From positions 2,184,501 to 2,248,500 of the forward strand of contig NZ_CP034683.1 of NCBI RefSeq assembly GCF_003990335.1: DNA of 64,000 bases. The letters are read 5' to 3'. How positions within the stretch are numbered: the first letter of the stretch is position 1; every line of letters begins with the position of its first letter. Positions 52,780 to 61,505 of this stretch are shown piece after piece. This DNA comes from Rheinheimera mangrovi. GTDB lineage: Bacteria; Pseudomonadota; Gammaproteobacteria; Enterobacterales; Alteromonadaceae. The notes beneath the pieces were generated by a model, which was not told the DNA's origin, ran no database searches, and saw only the letters and a program-made list of their open reading frames with translations. Both the position numbers and the translations under genes were made by a program.

Positions 52780-52795
52780 TTTACCTTAACGTCAA
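52780..52795. promoter_or_regulatory. LiuR-like operator 2 (imperfect)
   Basis: TTTACCTTAACGTCAA matches operator 1 at 13 of 16 positions and lies 35 bases before the etfB start. Confidence 0.55.
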
Positions 52796-52830
52796 CTTAG
52801 TGCTGAGCGTAACTGCCGAATGGGGTTTTT

Positions 52831-53580
52831 ATGAAGATTTTAGTACCGGTCAAACGGGTCATAGATTACAACGTCAAAGTACGGGTAAAGGCCGATCAAA
52901 GTGGTGTGGATTTAGCAAATGTCAAAATGGCACTAAATCCGTTTTGTGAAATTGCGGTAGAAGAAGCGGTGCGGCTTAAAGAAGCAGGAATTGCCACAGA
53001 AGTGGTGGTGGTCTCTATCGGTCCTGCTGCGGTACAGGAACAACTGCGTACTGCCTTGGCTTTAGGCGCGGATCGTGCTTTACAGATTGAAACTGAATTA
53101 AGCTTAGATTCGCTGCAAGTAGCGAAGTTACTGAGCAAAGTAGTGGCAGACGAGCAGCCACAACTGGTGATTTTAGGTAAACAAGCCATAGACTCAGACA
53201 ACAACCAGACAGGCCAGATGCTGGCAGCATTAACTGGGATGGGTCAGGGCACTTTTGCATCCAAAGTGGTCGTGGCTGATGGCAAAGTAAAAGTAACCCG
53301 TGAAATAGACGGTGGTTTACAGCAAGTGGAACTTACTTTGCCAGCTGTGGTATCAACAGACCTGCGTTTAAATGAACCACGTTACGCTTCACTGCCTAAC
53401 ATCATGAAAGCCAAGAAAAAACCTTTAGATGTAAAAGCGGCAGACAGCTACGGTGTGAACCTAAGTTCTAACGTGACTACCGTCAAAGTCACAGCCCCTG
53501 CTAGTCGTAAAGCGGGTGTTATCGTCAGCTCTGTTGATGAGTTAGTAGCCAAATTAAAACAAGAAGCGAAGGTGATCTGA
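52831..53580 (+). CDS. etfB: Electron transfer flavoprotein beta subunit
   Basis: The 249-residue protein has [37 protein letters not shown], and [19 protein letters not shown] (AMP-binding and interface loop), all typical of EtfB. It forms a heterodimer with EtfA and carries electrons from acyl-CoA dehydrogenases. The stop overlaps etfA by one base (TGATG). Confidence 0.96.
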   Translation: MKILVPVKRVIDYNVKVRVKADQSGVDLANVKMALNPFCEIAVEEAVRLKEAGIATEVVVVSIGPAAVQEQLRTALALGADRALQIETELSLDSLQVAKLLSKVVADEQPQLVILGKQAIDSDNNQTGQMLAALTGMGQGTFASKVVVADGKVKVTREIDGGLQQVELTLPAVVSTDLRLNEPRYASLPNIMKAKKKPLDVKAADSYGVNLSSNVTTVKVTAPASRKAGVIVSSVDELVAKLKQEAKVI

Positions 53581-54506
53581 TGAGCATTTTAGTGATAGCG
53601 GAACACAACAATCAGAGCCTAAAGGCAGATACCTACAAAGCGGTGAAAGCAGCCAGCCAGATTGGCGGCGATATTCATCTGCTAGTGGCAGGTTTTAACT
53701 CTGCCGCCGCAGCAGCGGAAGCAGCCACTTTGGCAGGTGTCAGCAAGGTACTGCATGCTGATTCAGCAGCTTATCAGCATCAATTGGCTGAAAATATCAG
53801 TTTACTGGTGACAGAACTGGCGAAGGATTATCAACATGTGGTCGCCAGCGCGACTACACATGGTAAAAACTTTTTACCCCGTGTCGCCGCTTTGTTAGAC
53901 GTTGCTCAAATTTCCGATGTGATAGCCATTGAAAGCGCCGACACCTTTGTGCGTCCTGTGTATGCGGGTAACGCCATTGCTACAGTAAAAAGCAGCGATG
54001 CCATTAAAGTGCTGACTGTTCGTTCTGCAGCTTTTGACGCTGTGGATACAGGCAACAACGCTGCTGTTGAAACGATCAGCCTTAGCAAAGAGGCGGGAGT
54101 ATCGAGTTTTGTCAGTGAAGAGCTGACCAAATCAGAGCGCCCTGAACTGACTGCCGCTAAGGTCATCATCTCTGGCGGCCGTGGTATGCAAAACGGTGAA
54201 AACTTTGCGCTGTTAAACGGTATAGCGGACAAGCTGAAGGCTGCTATCGGTGCTTCACGCGCAGCAGTAGACGCTGGTTTTGTGCCAAACGACATGCAAG
54301 TTGGCCAGACAGGTAAAATTGTTGCGCCAGATTTGTATATTGCTGTGGGTATTTCCGGTGCTATTCAGCATTTGGCAGGTATGAAAGACTCTAAAGTGAT
54401 AGTTGCTATCAATAAAGACCCTGAAGCGCCTATTTTCCAGGTGGCGGATTATGGTCTGGTCGGCGATTTGTTTGCGATTTTGCCTGAGCTCGAATCCAAA
54501 ATTTAA
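53580..54506 (+). CDS. etfA: Electron transfer flavoprotein alpha subunit
   Basis: The 308-residue protein has an N-terminal adenine-nucleotide-hydrolase-like domain and a C-terminal FAD domain with ISGGRGMQNGENF, IGASRAAVDAGFVPND, VGQTGKIVAPDLYIAVGISGAIQH, the EtfA FAD-binding signature. It pairs with EtfB. A long hairpin lies 20 bases after the stop. Confidence 0.96.
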   Translation: MSILVIAEHNNQSLKADTYKAVKAASQIGGDIHLLVAGFNSAAAAAEAATLAGVSKVLHADSAAYQHQLAENISLLVTELAKDYQHVVASATTHGKNFLPRVAALLDVAQISDVIAIESADTFVRPVYAGNAIATVKSSDAIKVLTVRSAAFDAVDTGNNAAVETISLSKEAGVSSFVSEELTKSERPELTAAKVIISGGRGMQNGENFALLNGIADKLKAAIGASRAAVDAGFVPNDMQVGQTGKIVAPDLYIAVGISGAIQHLAGMKDSKVIVAINKDPEAPIFQVADYGLVGDLFAILPELESKI

Positions 54507-54525
54507 CTTTTAGCATCATTTGATC

Positions 54526-54561
54526 TGAGTAAAGAGGGCCTGCTTTGGCTCTCTTTACTCA
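54526..54561 (+). terminator. Terminator-like hairpin after etfA
   Basis: Stem TGAGTAAAGAG / CTCTTTACTCA with an inner GCC/GGC pair region and a short loop; no T-run longer than two follows directly. Likely ends etfBA. Confidence 0.65.
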
Positions 54562-54695
54562 AGTTAATAAATTGCTTACAAATTTCTTCTGTAACTCTCT
54601 TGTCCCCTTTGATTTCGATCTCTAAGATAGGCAACTAATGCGCTGTTGCAAGGCTTTTCGCCATTTGGGTGAGCGAGCTGTTCAGGAGATAAAAA

Positions 54696-55115
54696 ATGAA
54701 AAAAACGTTAATTCTCGGAGCCTTTGTGTTGTCACTTGCAGGATGCGCGACAGTGCCAGCCAATAAAGAAAGTCTGACCACTCAACTTGATGGTCCTTTG
54801 GCGCAACTTCAGCTCGACACCCGTCAGTTACAATTAAGACTGGAACGATTAACCGAAAATAAAGAATGTCAGCAAGACAATCAGTGCAAAGTGATTGGAG
54901 TAGGTGCTCGCCCTTGCGGCGGGCCAGATCAGTTTCTGACGTACTCCACACAGCATACAGATGAAAAAATGTTAAGCTACACCAACGAGCGATACCAGAA
55001 GCTAAAAAAGCAGCAAAATGAAAAGCTTGGCCTGATGTCAACTTGTCAGATGTTGGTGCCGCCACAGAGCGCTTGTGTAGCGCAGAAATGTGTAATAGGG
55101 CAGCCAGCCAGCTAA
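54696..55115 (+). CDS. Small lipoprotein of unknown function
   Basis: The 139-residue protein has a lipoprotein signal ending in LAGC (Cys around 18), then a helical stretch (LAQLQLDTRQLQLRLERL) and a cysteine-rich part (KECQQDNQCKVIGVGARPCGGP; STCQMLVPPQSACVAQKC) suggesting two or three disulfides. AGGAG precedes the ATG. Unrecognised; likely envelope. It sits between etfA and rmuC. Confidence 0.7.
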   Translation: MKKTLILGAFVLSLAGCATVPANKESLTTQLDGPLAQLQLDTRQLQLRLERLTENKECQQDNQCKVIGVGARPCGGPDQFLTYSTQHTDEKMLSYTNERYQKLKKQQNEKLGLMSTCQMLVPPQSACVAQKCVIGQPAS

Positions 55116-55150
55116 TTGCTTATAGTTAAGAAAAATATTCAGAGAGAACC

Positions 55151-56653
55151 ATGACCATACAACCTTTGTTCGTTTTAAGTGCTGTTTTGGCTGTGGTTTT
55201 GGTTTTTAGTTTTTGGGCGCTCGCCTACTGCCGCAGAAAGGCCACTCAATTACAGCAAGAATTAACCTCGCTTCAAACTACAAATCAACTTCAGGCTCAG
55301 CAAAGTCAACACGATCAACAGCTATTGCAACAAATTCACCTGCAGCTGCAGCAAGCTCAGGATGACTTTAAAGATCTAAGTTATCAGCAGCAGAAATACG
55401 CCGCAGAATTAGCCCGTAGCCAAAGCCAGTATCAGCAGGTATCAGAACTCTGGGCTGAGTTAAAACAGCAGTACCAGAGCCAGCAGCAGGATTATATGCA
55501 GCTGCAGCGCGAACACAGCGCTTTGCAAATCAGTTTAAAAGAAAAGCAGCAGCATTTTGCTGAGCAACAGGCGTTGTTGCAAAACAGCAAACAACAACTC
55601 AGTCTTGAATTTCAGCAGCTGGCACAGCAAATTTTTGAAGATAAGTCGGTGCGTTTCCAGGCGACTAATCAGGAAGCGTTAAACAGCTTATTGAATCCGT
55701 TTCGTCTGCAGTTAGATGCCTTTAAAAGTAAAGTGGAAGATATTCACCTCAAAGACAGCCAGCAGCAGGCACTGTTGAACCACGAACTGCAGCATTTAAA
55801 AATCCTCAATCAGCAGATCACCGAAGAAGCGCATCAACTGGCTGTGGCCTTAAAAGGCCAGAAAAAGACGCAAGGCAACTGGGGCGAACTGGTGCTGGAA
55901 AATGTGCTGGAGCGTTCAGGCTTGAGGGCGGGGCAGGATTATCAGCGCGAGTTTTCTGTGACTCAGGAAGATGGCAATAAACTGCGGCCTGATTTAGTGG
56001 TGTTTTTACCCCAAGGCAAACATTTGATTATTGATGCCAAAGTCTCCTTAAATGCCTATAGCCGTTATATCAATTCAGAAGACGATACAGAGCGTAAACT
56101 GGCGCTGCAGGAGCATGTGGCATCTATGGCGGCCCGTATTAAAGAGCTTTCAGACCGAAATTACCACAAGTTACCAGGCCTGAATTCTCCTGACTTAGTC
56201 TTTATGTTTGTGCCTATAGAGTCGGCTTTTGTTGAAGCGCTAAAAGCCGATGAAACTTTGTTTCAGCAAGCGTTGAATCAAAATGTACTGGTGGCGACGC
56301 CAACCACTTTGTTAACCAGCCTGAATATAGTACGGCAGTTATGGCGCTACGAAGAGCAGCATAAGCACACGGCTGAATTGGCCAAACGTGCTGATGCGGT
56401 ATTTAATAAACTTCGCACCTTCCTGACCACCTTTTTACGGGTGAAAGAGAGCTTAAACAAAGCGCAGGAAGCTTATGAGACTGCTGAAAGTCAGCTGTAT
56501 AAGGGCAGGGCGAATCTGGTCAAACAGGTCAATGAATTTAAAGAGTTAACGCCAGCCATTCAGGCTGAGCTGCCAGAGTATTTTGTCGAAAAATCGCAGA
56601 TTGAGTTTGACTCAGACGCTGTGCCAGAAGCAAAAATCTCGTTGGCGCCATAA
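55151..56653 (+). CDS. rmuC: DNA recombination protein RmuC
   Basis: The 500-residue protein has one N-terminal membrane helix, about 150 residues of Gln-rich coiled coil, and a conserved nuclease-like RmuC domain: GNWGELVLENVLERSGL, LRPDLVVFLPQGKHLIIDAKVSLNAY and SPDLVFMFVPIE. RmuC limits inversion at short inverted repeats and also affects phage and plasmid DNA in some settings. The catalytic residues fit the PD-(D/E)xK pattern in the family. Confidence 0.93.
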   Translation: MTIQPLFVLSAVLAVVLVFSFWALAYCRRKATQLQQELTSLQTTNQLQAQQSQHDQQLLQQIHLQLQQAQDDFKDLSYQQQKYAAELARSQSQYQQVSELWAELKQQYQSQQQDYMQLQREHSALQISLKEKQQHFAEQQALLQNSKQQLSLEFQQLAQQIFEDKSVRFQATNQEALNSLLNPFRLQLDAFKSKVEDIHLKDSQQQALLNHELQHLKILNQQITEEAHQLAVALKGQKKTQGNWGELVLENVLERSGLRAGQDYQREFSVTQEDGNKLRPDLVVFLPQGKHLIIDAKVSLNAYSRYINSEDDTERKLALQEHVASMAARIKELSDRNYHKLPGLNSPDLVFMFVPIESAFVEALKADETLFQQALNQNVLVATPTTLLTSLNIVRQLWRYEEQHKHTAELAKRADAVFNKLRTFLTTFLRVKESLNKAQEAYETAESQLYKGRANLVKQVNEFKELTPAIQAELPEYFVEKSQIEFDSDAVPEAKISLAP

Positions 56654-56718
56654 AGCACTATGGAGCTTTGAGTTGTCAGGTTTATACTAGCGTCCTTTTT
56701 TGATTGCAGAGAATTTCA

Positions 56719-57903
56719 GTGAGTACTTCAGATTTCAGCGCCTTTATCCAACTCCTTACACAAAAGCTTGAAAACAGCAGCTGGCAAAAGCTGCTGTTAA
56801 GCAGTTATCAGGGCGAGGATACCAGCCTGGTGCGAATTGAAGTACGGCCTGTGGTGTTAAAAGATGTTGCGCATTTAAGTTTTTTATACCGGCATAAAAC
56901 CCGCGATATCACCAAAAACTTTGCCGTAAATGAAGGTCTTGCGCTTATTCAGCAGTTATTGGGTACAGAATTTAAAGCTGCCCATTTCACAGCGTTGGAT
57001 AGCGAAACCCAATTGAGTGTCAGCAAAAAAGGCAAAGTGTTAAGCAGTACTAAAGCTATTAAGCAAACAGCTGGAACCGGCACAGTCTTGACGCATGATA
57101 AAGAAAAACAGCGTTTTCTGACGCTGGACAGGCCTTTTTTACAAAAGCTTGGTGTGACTGATGCCAACCATAAGCTGGTGCCCGCTATGTCGCGCAAATG
57201 GAAGCAGATTAATAAGTTTGTCGAAGTCTTTGACCGGGCTTTAAATCAAACCGGTTTAAAACAAAAACCTGCTGTGCATATTGCCGACTTTGGCTCGGGC
57301 AAAGCCTATTTAACCTTTGCGGTGCATGACTACCTGACGCACCAGTTAGGGCTTGATGCCAAAGTGACAGGTGTCGAACTGCGTCAGGAGCTGGTGGATT
57401 TATGTAATGGTGTCGCCTGTGATTTAAATTTGCAGGGCATTGGTTTTGAGCAGGGCGATGTCAAACATTTTCAGGCCAAAGGCATAGATGTGATGATAGC
57501 GCTGCATGCCTGCGATATAGCTACGGATTACGCCATTCATATGGGCATTCGCACTGGCGCTTCGATGATTATGTGTTCACCTTGTTGCCATAAACAACTG
57601 CGGCCGCAACTGATCAGCCCGCCACTGCTGCAACCTATGCTCAAACACGGTATCCATTTAGGTGAACAAGCCGAAATGCTCACCGATAGCCTGCGTGCCT
57701 TGCTGCTGGAAGCTTATGGCTATGACACTCAGGTGTTTGAATTTATCTCTCTGGAACACACCAGCAAAAACAAAATGATCCTGGCGGTTAAAAGCCAAAA
57801 GCCGAAAAGCCGCGAACAAATTCTGGCTCAGGTGCAACAGATCAAAAGCTTCTACGGTATTCAGCAGCATTGTCTTGAAGAGTTATTGCTGCAGTCGGAG
57901 TGA
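56719..57903 (+). CDS. SAM-dependent methyltransferase of unknown target
   Basis: The 394-residue protein has an N-terminal domain of about 165 residues and a class I methyltransferase core: VHIADFGSGKAYLTFAVHDYL (motif I), VTGVELRQELVDLCNGVA, MIALHACDIATDYAI and IMCSPCCHKQLRPQL. The HACD and CSPCCH segments place it with a METTL25-like branch; the substrate (RNA or protein) is not known. The start is probably GTG at 56719 with GAGA upstream; a TTG at 56704 is in frame. Confidence 0.82.
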   Translation: MSTSDFSAFIQLLTQKLENSSWQKLLLSSYQGEDTSLVRIEVRPVVLKDVAHLSFLYRHKTRDITKNFAVNEGLALIQQLLGTEFKAAHFTALDSETQLSVSKKGKVLSSTKAIKQTAGTGTVLTHDKEKQRFLTLDRPFLQKLGVTDANHKLVPAMSRKWKQINKFVEVFDRALNQTGLKQKPAVHIADFGSGKAYLTFAVHDYLTHQLGLDAKVTGVELRQELVDLCNGVACDLNLQGIGFEQGDVKHFQAKGIDVMIALHACDIATDYAIHMGIRTGASMIMCSPCCHKQLRPQLISPPLLQPMLKHGIHLGEQAEMLTDSLRALLLEAYGYDTQVFEFISLEHTSKNKMILAVKSQKPKSREQILAQVQQIKSFYGIQQHCLEELLLQSE

Positions 57904-58466
57904 TTCAGGCCCGTTCTTCTGCCTCATAACGGAGCGGGCAACTACAACGCACACACGCCGTAAATACATCCCTGTAGGCTCCTGTCCAGCACTCCGGGGG
58001 GTTGCAGAGCAAAACCCGTTCAGTCGGCAGCAAGTCAGACTACTGACTTGCTGAAATCCCGCCTTCACCCAACTGGACAGGGTCTGCTAACGTAGTTGTC
58101 CGACCATTCTCTAAGTTCTTTTGCATCGTCACTTTGTGCCAATTGCGGACATCGGTTATACATCTGGACGCACGAATACACAGTGTTATTTGCTTTTACC
58201 ATAAAACAGGCACACTTTGAGCAAATCAACGGGCACATTTTTCTGTTGCTGAAAAAGAGAAAACATTCTAATTTAGAAACTTAGAGTGGACCGACCTGAA
58301 AATAACAGGCCAGATAAAAGTAATAATGTGCCAACACGCGTTTGTGTCGCAGCTAGCAATGATTAGTTGTTTTTTATTAATACGGTAACGCTGGTTTTTC
58401 ATCTGGTAGAAGCAGAGAAAGTGTGCTGGCACAATATACAACTGTTAACTTTAGGGAGAACACTGA
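57904..58466. other. Long noncoding region before the interrupted gene
   Basis: No convincing gene is seen in 563 bases. It contains a repeat-like GTAAATACATCCCTGTAGG (57960-57978), common between genes in gammaproteobacteria, and a perfect palindrome AGCAAGTCAG / CTGACTTGCT (58029-58052). From about 58300 the sequence becomes AT-rich and probably carries the promoter of the interrupted gene. A 62-codon TTG-start frame at 58096 has no family features and is not called. Confidence 0.45.
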
Positions 58467-58616
58467 GTGTCAGGTGAAGAAAAGGAAAAGAATGAAATAC
58501 CTACGCAGAAAGATATAACTAAAAACGCGTCAGGAACTTCGTTTAGTGCTCCCTGAATCGCCACTAATTTCCTAGACACCTTTCAGTTAGATAAACTAAC
58601 TCAAAGAGAGGTGCCT

Positions 58617-58895
58617 ATGAGCAGTAAACGTTACCCCGAAGAATTCAGAATCGAAGCAGTTAAGCAGGTCGTTGATCGCGGCCATTCAGTTGCGGATGTT
58701 GCCAAACGGCTCGATATCACCACGCACAGCCTGTACGCCTGGATTAAAAAGTACGGTCCTGACAAACAACAGCATAATGATTTGGCTGACGCTCAGGCCG
58801 AGATTAAGCGACTGCAAAAAGAGCTGAAGCGAGCCACCGAAGAGCGCGACATTCTAAAAAAAGCCGCGGCGTACTTCGCAAAGCTGTCCGACTAA
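58617..58895 (+). CDS. IS3-family OrfA (HTH transposase subunit)
   Basis: The 92-residue protein has an HTH (FRIEAVKQVVDRGHSVADVA; RLDITTHSLYAWIKKYG) and a C-terminal leucine-zipper coiled coil (EIKRLQKELKRATEERDILKK). GAGG lies five bases before the ATG. Near its 3' end a run of seven A (58856-58862, phased A-AAA-AAA) is a likely -1 frameshift site that produces the OrfAB fusion. Confidence 0.93.
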   Translation: MSSKRYPEEFRIEAVKQVVDRGHSVADVAKRLDITTHSLYAWIKKYGPDKQQHNDLADAQAEIKRLQKELKRATEERDILKKAAAYFAKLSD

Positions 58896-58933
58896 GATAC
58901 GCCTTCATTAAAGAACACTGCGACAGCTGGCCG

Positions 58934-59764
58934 GTGCGCTGGCTTTGTAACATGTTGGATGTGCATCCCAGTGGATACTATGCGTGGAGTAAGGCATCGC
59001 TGTCGAAACGCGATAAAGCAAACCGGCGGCTGACAGGATTAATAAAACAGTTTTGGCTGGAGTCTGGTTGTGTGTATGGCTACCGTAAAATTCATTCTGA
59101 TTTACGTGATTTCGGCGAGTCTTGCGGCATTAACCGGGTATACCGGTTGATGCAATCCGAAGGGCTTAAAGCACAGGTTGGATATCGCAAACCCAGATCA
59201 CGTAAGGGGGACAGCCATATCATTACGCCGAACCGCTTGCAGCGGCAGTTTAATCCGTTAGTGCCTGACGAGGTATGGGTAACTGATATCACGTACATCC
59301 GCACGCATGAGGGGTGGCTGTATTTGGCTGTGGTTGTGGATTTGTTCTCGCGCAAGGTTGTTGGCTGGTCGATGCATTCCCAAATCAGCAAAGATATTGT
59401 GCTGAACGCATTGCTGATGGCCGTGTGGCGACGTCAGCCTAAAAAACAGGTGATGGTTCACTCCGACCAAGGGAGCCAATACACCAGCCATGACTGGCAG
59501 GCATTCCTGAAAACTCATGGCTTACAAGGCAGCATGAGCAGACGCGGAAACTGTCATGACAATGCAGTGGCAGAAAGCTTCTTCCAGTTGTTAAAGCGAG
59601 AGCGGATCAAGCGGAAAGTCTACACGACGCGTGATGAGGCCAGAAGTGATGTGTTTGATTACATTGAAATGTTTTACAACAGTAAACGGAAACATGGTTC
59701 CAATAATCTGCTGTCACCGGTAGAGTATGAAAACCGTTACCAAGAACGGCTGGGAAGTGTCTAG
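58934..59764 (+). CDS. IS3-family OrfB (DDE integrase)
   Basis: The 276-residue open frame has the rve integrase core with catalytic residues in VWVTDITYI (Asp), VHSDQGSQYTS (Asp) and NAVAESFFQLLK (Glu), preceded by an HTH_21-like SGCVYGYRKIHSDLRD. The same frame extends upstream without stops to the A-run at 58856, so translation probably proceeds by -1 frameshifting as OrfAB; the GTG at 58934 is a nominal start. Confidence 0.93.
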   Translation: MRWLCNMLDVHPSGYYAWSKASLSKRDKANRRLTGLIKQFWLESGCVYGYRKIHSDLRDFGESCGINRVYRLMQSEGLKAQVGYRKPRSRKGDSHIITPNRLQRQFNPLVPDEVWVTDITYIRTHEGWLYLAVVVDLFSRKVVGWSMHSQISKDIVLNALLMAVWRRQPKKQVMVHSDQGSQYTSHDWQAFLKTHGLQGSMSRRGNCHDNAVAESFFQLLKRERIKRKVYTTRDEARSDVFDYIEMFYNSKRKHGSNNLLSPVEYENRYQERLGSV

Positions 59765-60783
59765 TTTATTGGTGGCGATTCATTAAGATCTAGTGGTGAA
59801 AACGGTATATTCAATAAATATGACTGGGTTAAAGAGGCTGATGGGAAGCTTATCAGTGCCAAGTTATTAAGAGAATGTGCACTCAAAAAGCAATTAGAAT
59901 TCGATACCTTACATGTTAAAAAAAAGGTTGATGGAGAACAGTTAACTTCAAAAGAAGTTTTTGAAATATTGAATGCTAAGGAATCTGCTAATAAGTCTAG
60001 TGTACTAATCTTAGGATATGCAATCGAATTACTTTTGAAATCGGGCATTGTGTCATTACTTATAAATGCGCCTAAAAAATTACTCGAGAAAAAAGTTAAA
60101 TCATACAGTCACAACCTGTTAAATATTGCATTGGATTTGCACTTTTCTTTATCGAATGAAGAACATTATTTGCTAGAAGTTTTAGGTGGTTATATTATTC
60201 GAGAAACTCGATACCCAGTAACACCAATTTCAATCAATGATTATTGTAACCAGGTTAACCAGATTACAAATTTTATATCTAGTGAAGAAAATTTTGCGTT
60301 GGGTGTCCAACTTTTTGAAAGACTGAGGAGTTTTATTAAAGATATTGATGGGACCCCTGACAATGTGAAATTCCATTCAAGAATGGAAATGGAAGAGAAC
60401 GGATATATAACATTCAGGGTTGGGGGATGCCTACCTCCTGTTTTTATATTGAAATTTTGTCAAAGTCAGATTAGTGCAGGAATTGCAACCATTGAGACGG
60501 TCAAGTCTCTGCTAATTGAGAAAAACAAAGTAAATAAGAGTATCCATTCAAATTTAATGGAAAAATACTGGGATAAGGCAATTTTCTACATTGTTGATGA
60601 CAAAAACGGGCTTAAAATCGCTGCAATTGACAAAAGTAACTATCAATAATTTAGTTGCTAGACACGTAGCACTAAGTATATTTGCAGCTGAACTCAGCGT
60701 TAATGTCCGCATCTCGCTCTTTGCAGTCATAGTGTATTTAAAGGGACAGGACTTTAATCGGTCAAACTCAAAATTTTAGGCAC

Positions 60784-60807
60784 AAAAAAACCGACTAAAA
60801 AGTCGGT
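60784..60807 (-). terminator. Terminator of the tRNA-fMet array
   Basis: ACCGACT / AGTCGGT stem with a 4-nt loop; on the minus strand seven T follow, 9 bases past the last tRNA. Confidence 0.88.
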
Positions 60808-60815
60808 CTTAAAGT

Positions 60816-60892
<77 letters not shown>

Positions 60893-60944
60893 TCCGTATT
60901 GATAGTTGAGCAGTAACTATCATGATTTAAAACATACACATTAT

Positions 60945-61021
<77 letters not shown>

Positions 61022-61092
61022 TCCGTATCTTAACGTTAAGTAATTTCTGTTAAGGCGTGTAGTGCATTCACGTTCTACTTAATTGCTTAAGT

Positions 61093-61160
61093 TGGTTGCG
61101 GGAGCCGGATTTGAACCGTCGCCCTTCGCCACGGGGTTATAAAGAGGAGCCCGAGGGCTA
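61093..61160 (-). pseudogene. Decayed tRNA-fMet copy with altered anticodon region
   Basis: The 3' 26 bases (acceptor 3' strand, T-arm, CCA) equal the intact copies. The anticodon region instead reads GGGCTC-CTCTTT-ATAACCCC with extra bases, followed by an enlarged variable segment (GTGGCGAAGGGCG). The D-arm and the 5' acceptor strand (CGCGGGA) are absent, so no cloverleaf forms. Confidence 0.75.
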
Positions 61161-61187
61161 AATTACTTTACAACGCCTGTCACGAAT

Positions 61188-61264
<77 letters not shown>

Positions 61265-61282
61265 TCCGTGTTTGCGGGGCGC

Positions 61283-61311
61283 ATAGTAGAGCTTTTGCCC
61301 TAGCAGTGCAA
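61283..61311 (-). promoter_or_regulatory. Promoter of the tRNA-fMet array
   Basis: On the minus strand TTGCAC, 17-base spacer, TACTAT, ending 18 bases before the first tRNA, with a GC-rich discriminator (GCGCCCCGC) typical of stringently controlled stable-RNA promoters. Confidence 0.72.
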
Positions 61312-61467
61312 GGCTTAATATCAGGAAATTCCAAAGAAGTGAACTGACTGCGCAATAATTAAACGCATAGGTCTTTAAGTAGGCGATAGTGGCGGTTTCT
61401 GAAGTAGTAGTAGCGCAAATCTTTGTTTTTGAGCTGAAAAACATCCCAATGCTTTCGAAAGCGCTTC

Positions 61468-61476
61468 TGTTATAAT
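61468..61476 (+). promoter_or_regulatory. Extended -10 promoter of rlmKL
   Basis: TGT followed by a perfect TATAAT, 29 bases before the rlmKL ATG; no good -35 box is visible. Confidence 0.55.
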
Positions 61477-61505
61477 GTGCGCCATTTTATTGCAGGGCAG
61501 ATCAT

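Larger units (their letters stand above)
58554..59782 (+). mobile_element. IS3-family insertion sequence, complete
   Basis: 1229 bases with terminal inverted repeats: left TGAATCGCCACTAATTTCC, right (other strand) TGAATCGCCACCAATAAAC, both continuing with CTAGACAC. Two overlapping-frame ORFs encode the OrfA HTH and OrfB DDE integrase. The flanks (CCC left, TTA right) are not direct repeats, which is atypical for a simple insertion with 3-4 bp target duplication. Both ORFs are intact, so it may still be active. Confidence 0.9.
58467..60649 (+). pseudogene. Unrecognised gene split by an IS3-family element
   Basis: The 5' part (58467-58553) starts at GTG with GGGAG upstream and encodes 29 residues (MSGEEKEKNEIPTQKDITKN...). 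The 3' part (59783-60649) encodes 288 residues. Dropping the insertion, the last left codon CCC joins the first right codon TTA in frame, giving about 317 residues. The right part has helices LILGYAIELLLKSGIVSLL, SYSHNLLNIAL and YIIRETRYPVTP, a pattern faintly like HEPN-type proteins, but I see no RX4-6H motif and do not assign a function. It is AT-rich compared with neighbours and therefore probably acquired. Confidence 0.65.

Noticed and set aside
58096..58284. 62-codon ORF in the noncoding region before the interrupted gene
   Set aside because: TTG start without a ribosome site; no recognisable domain; region looks noncoding.
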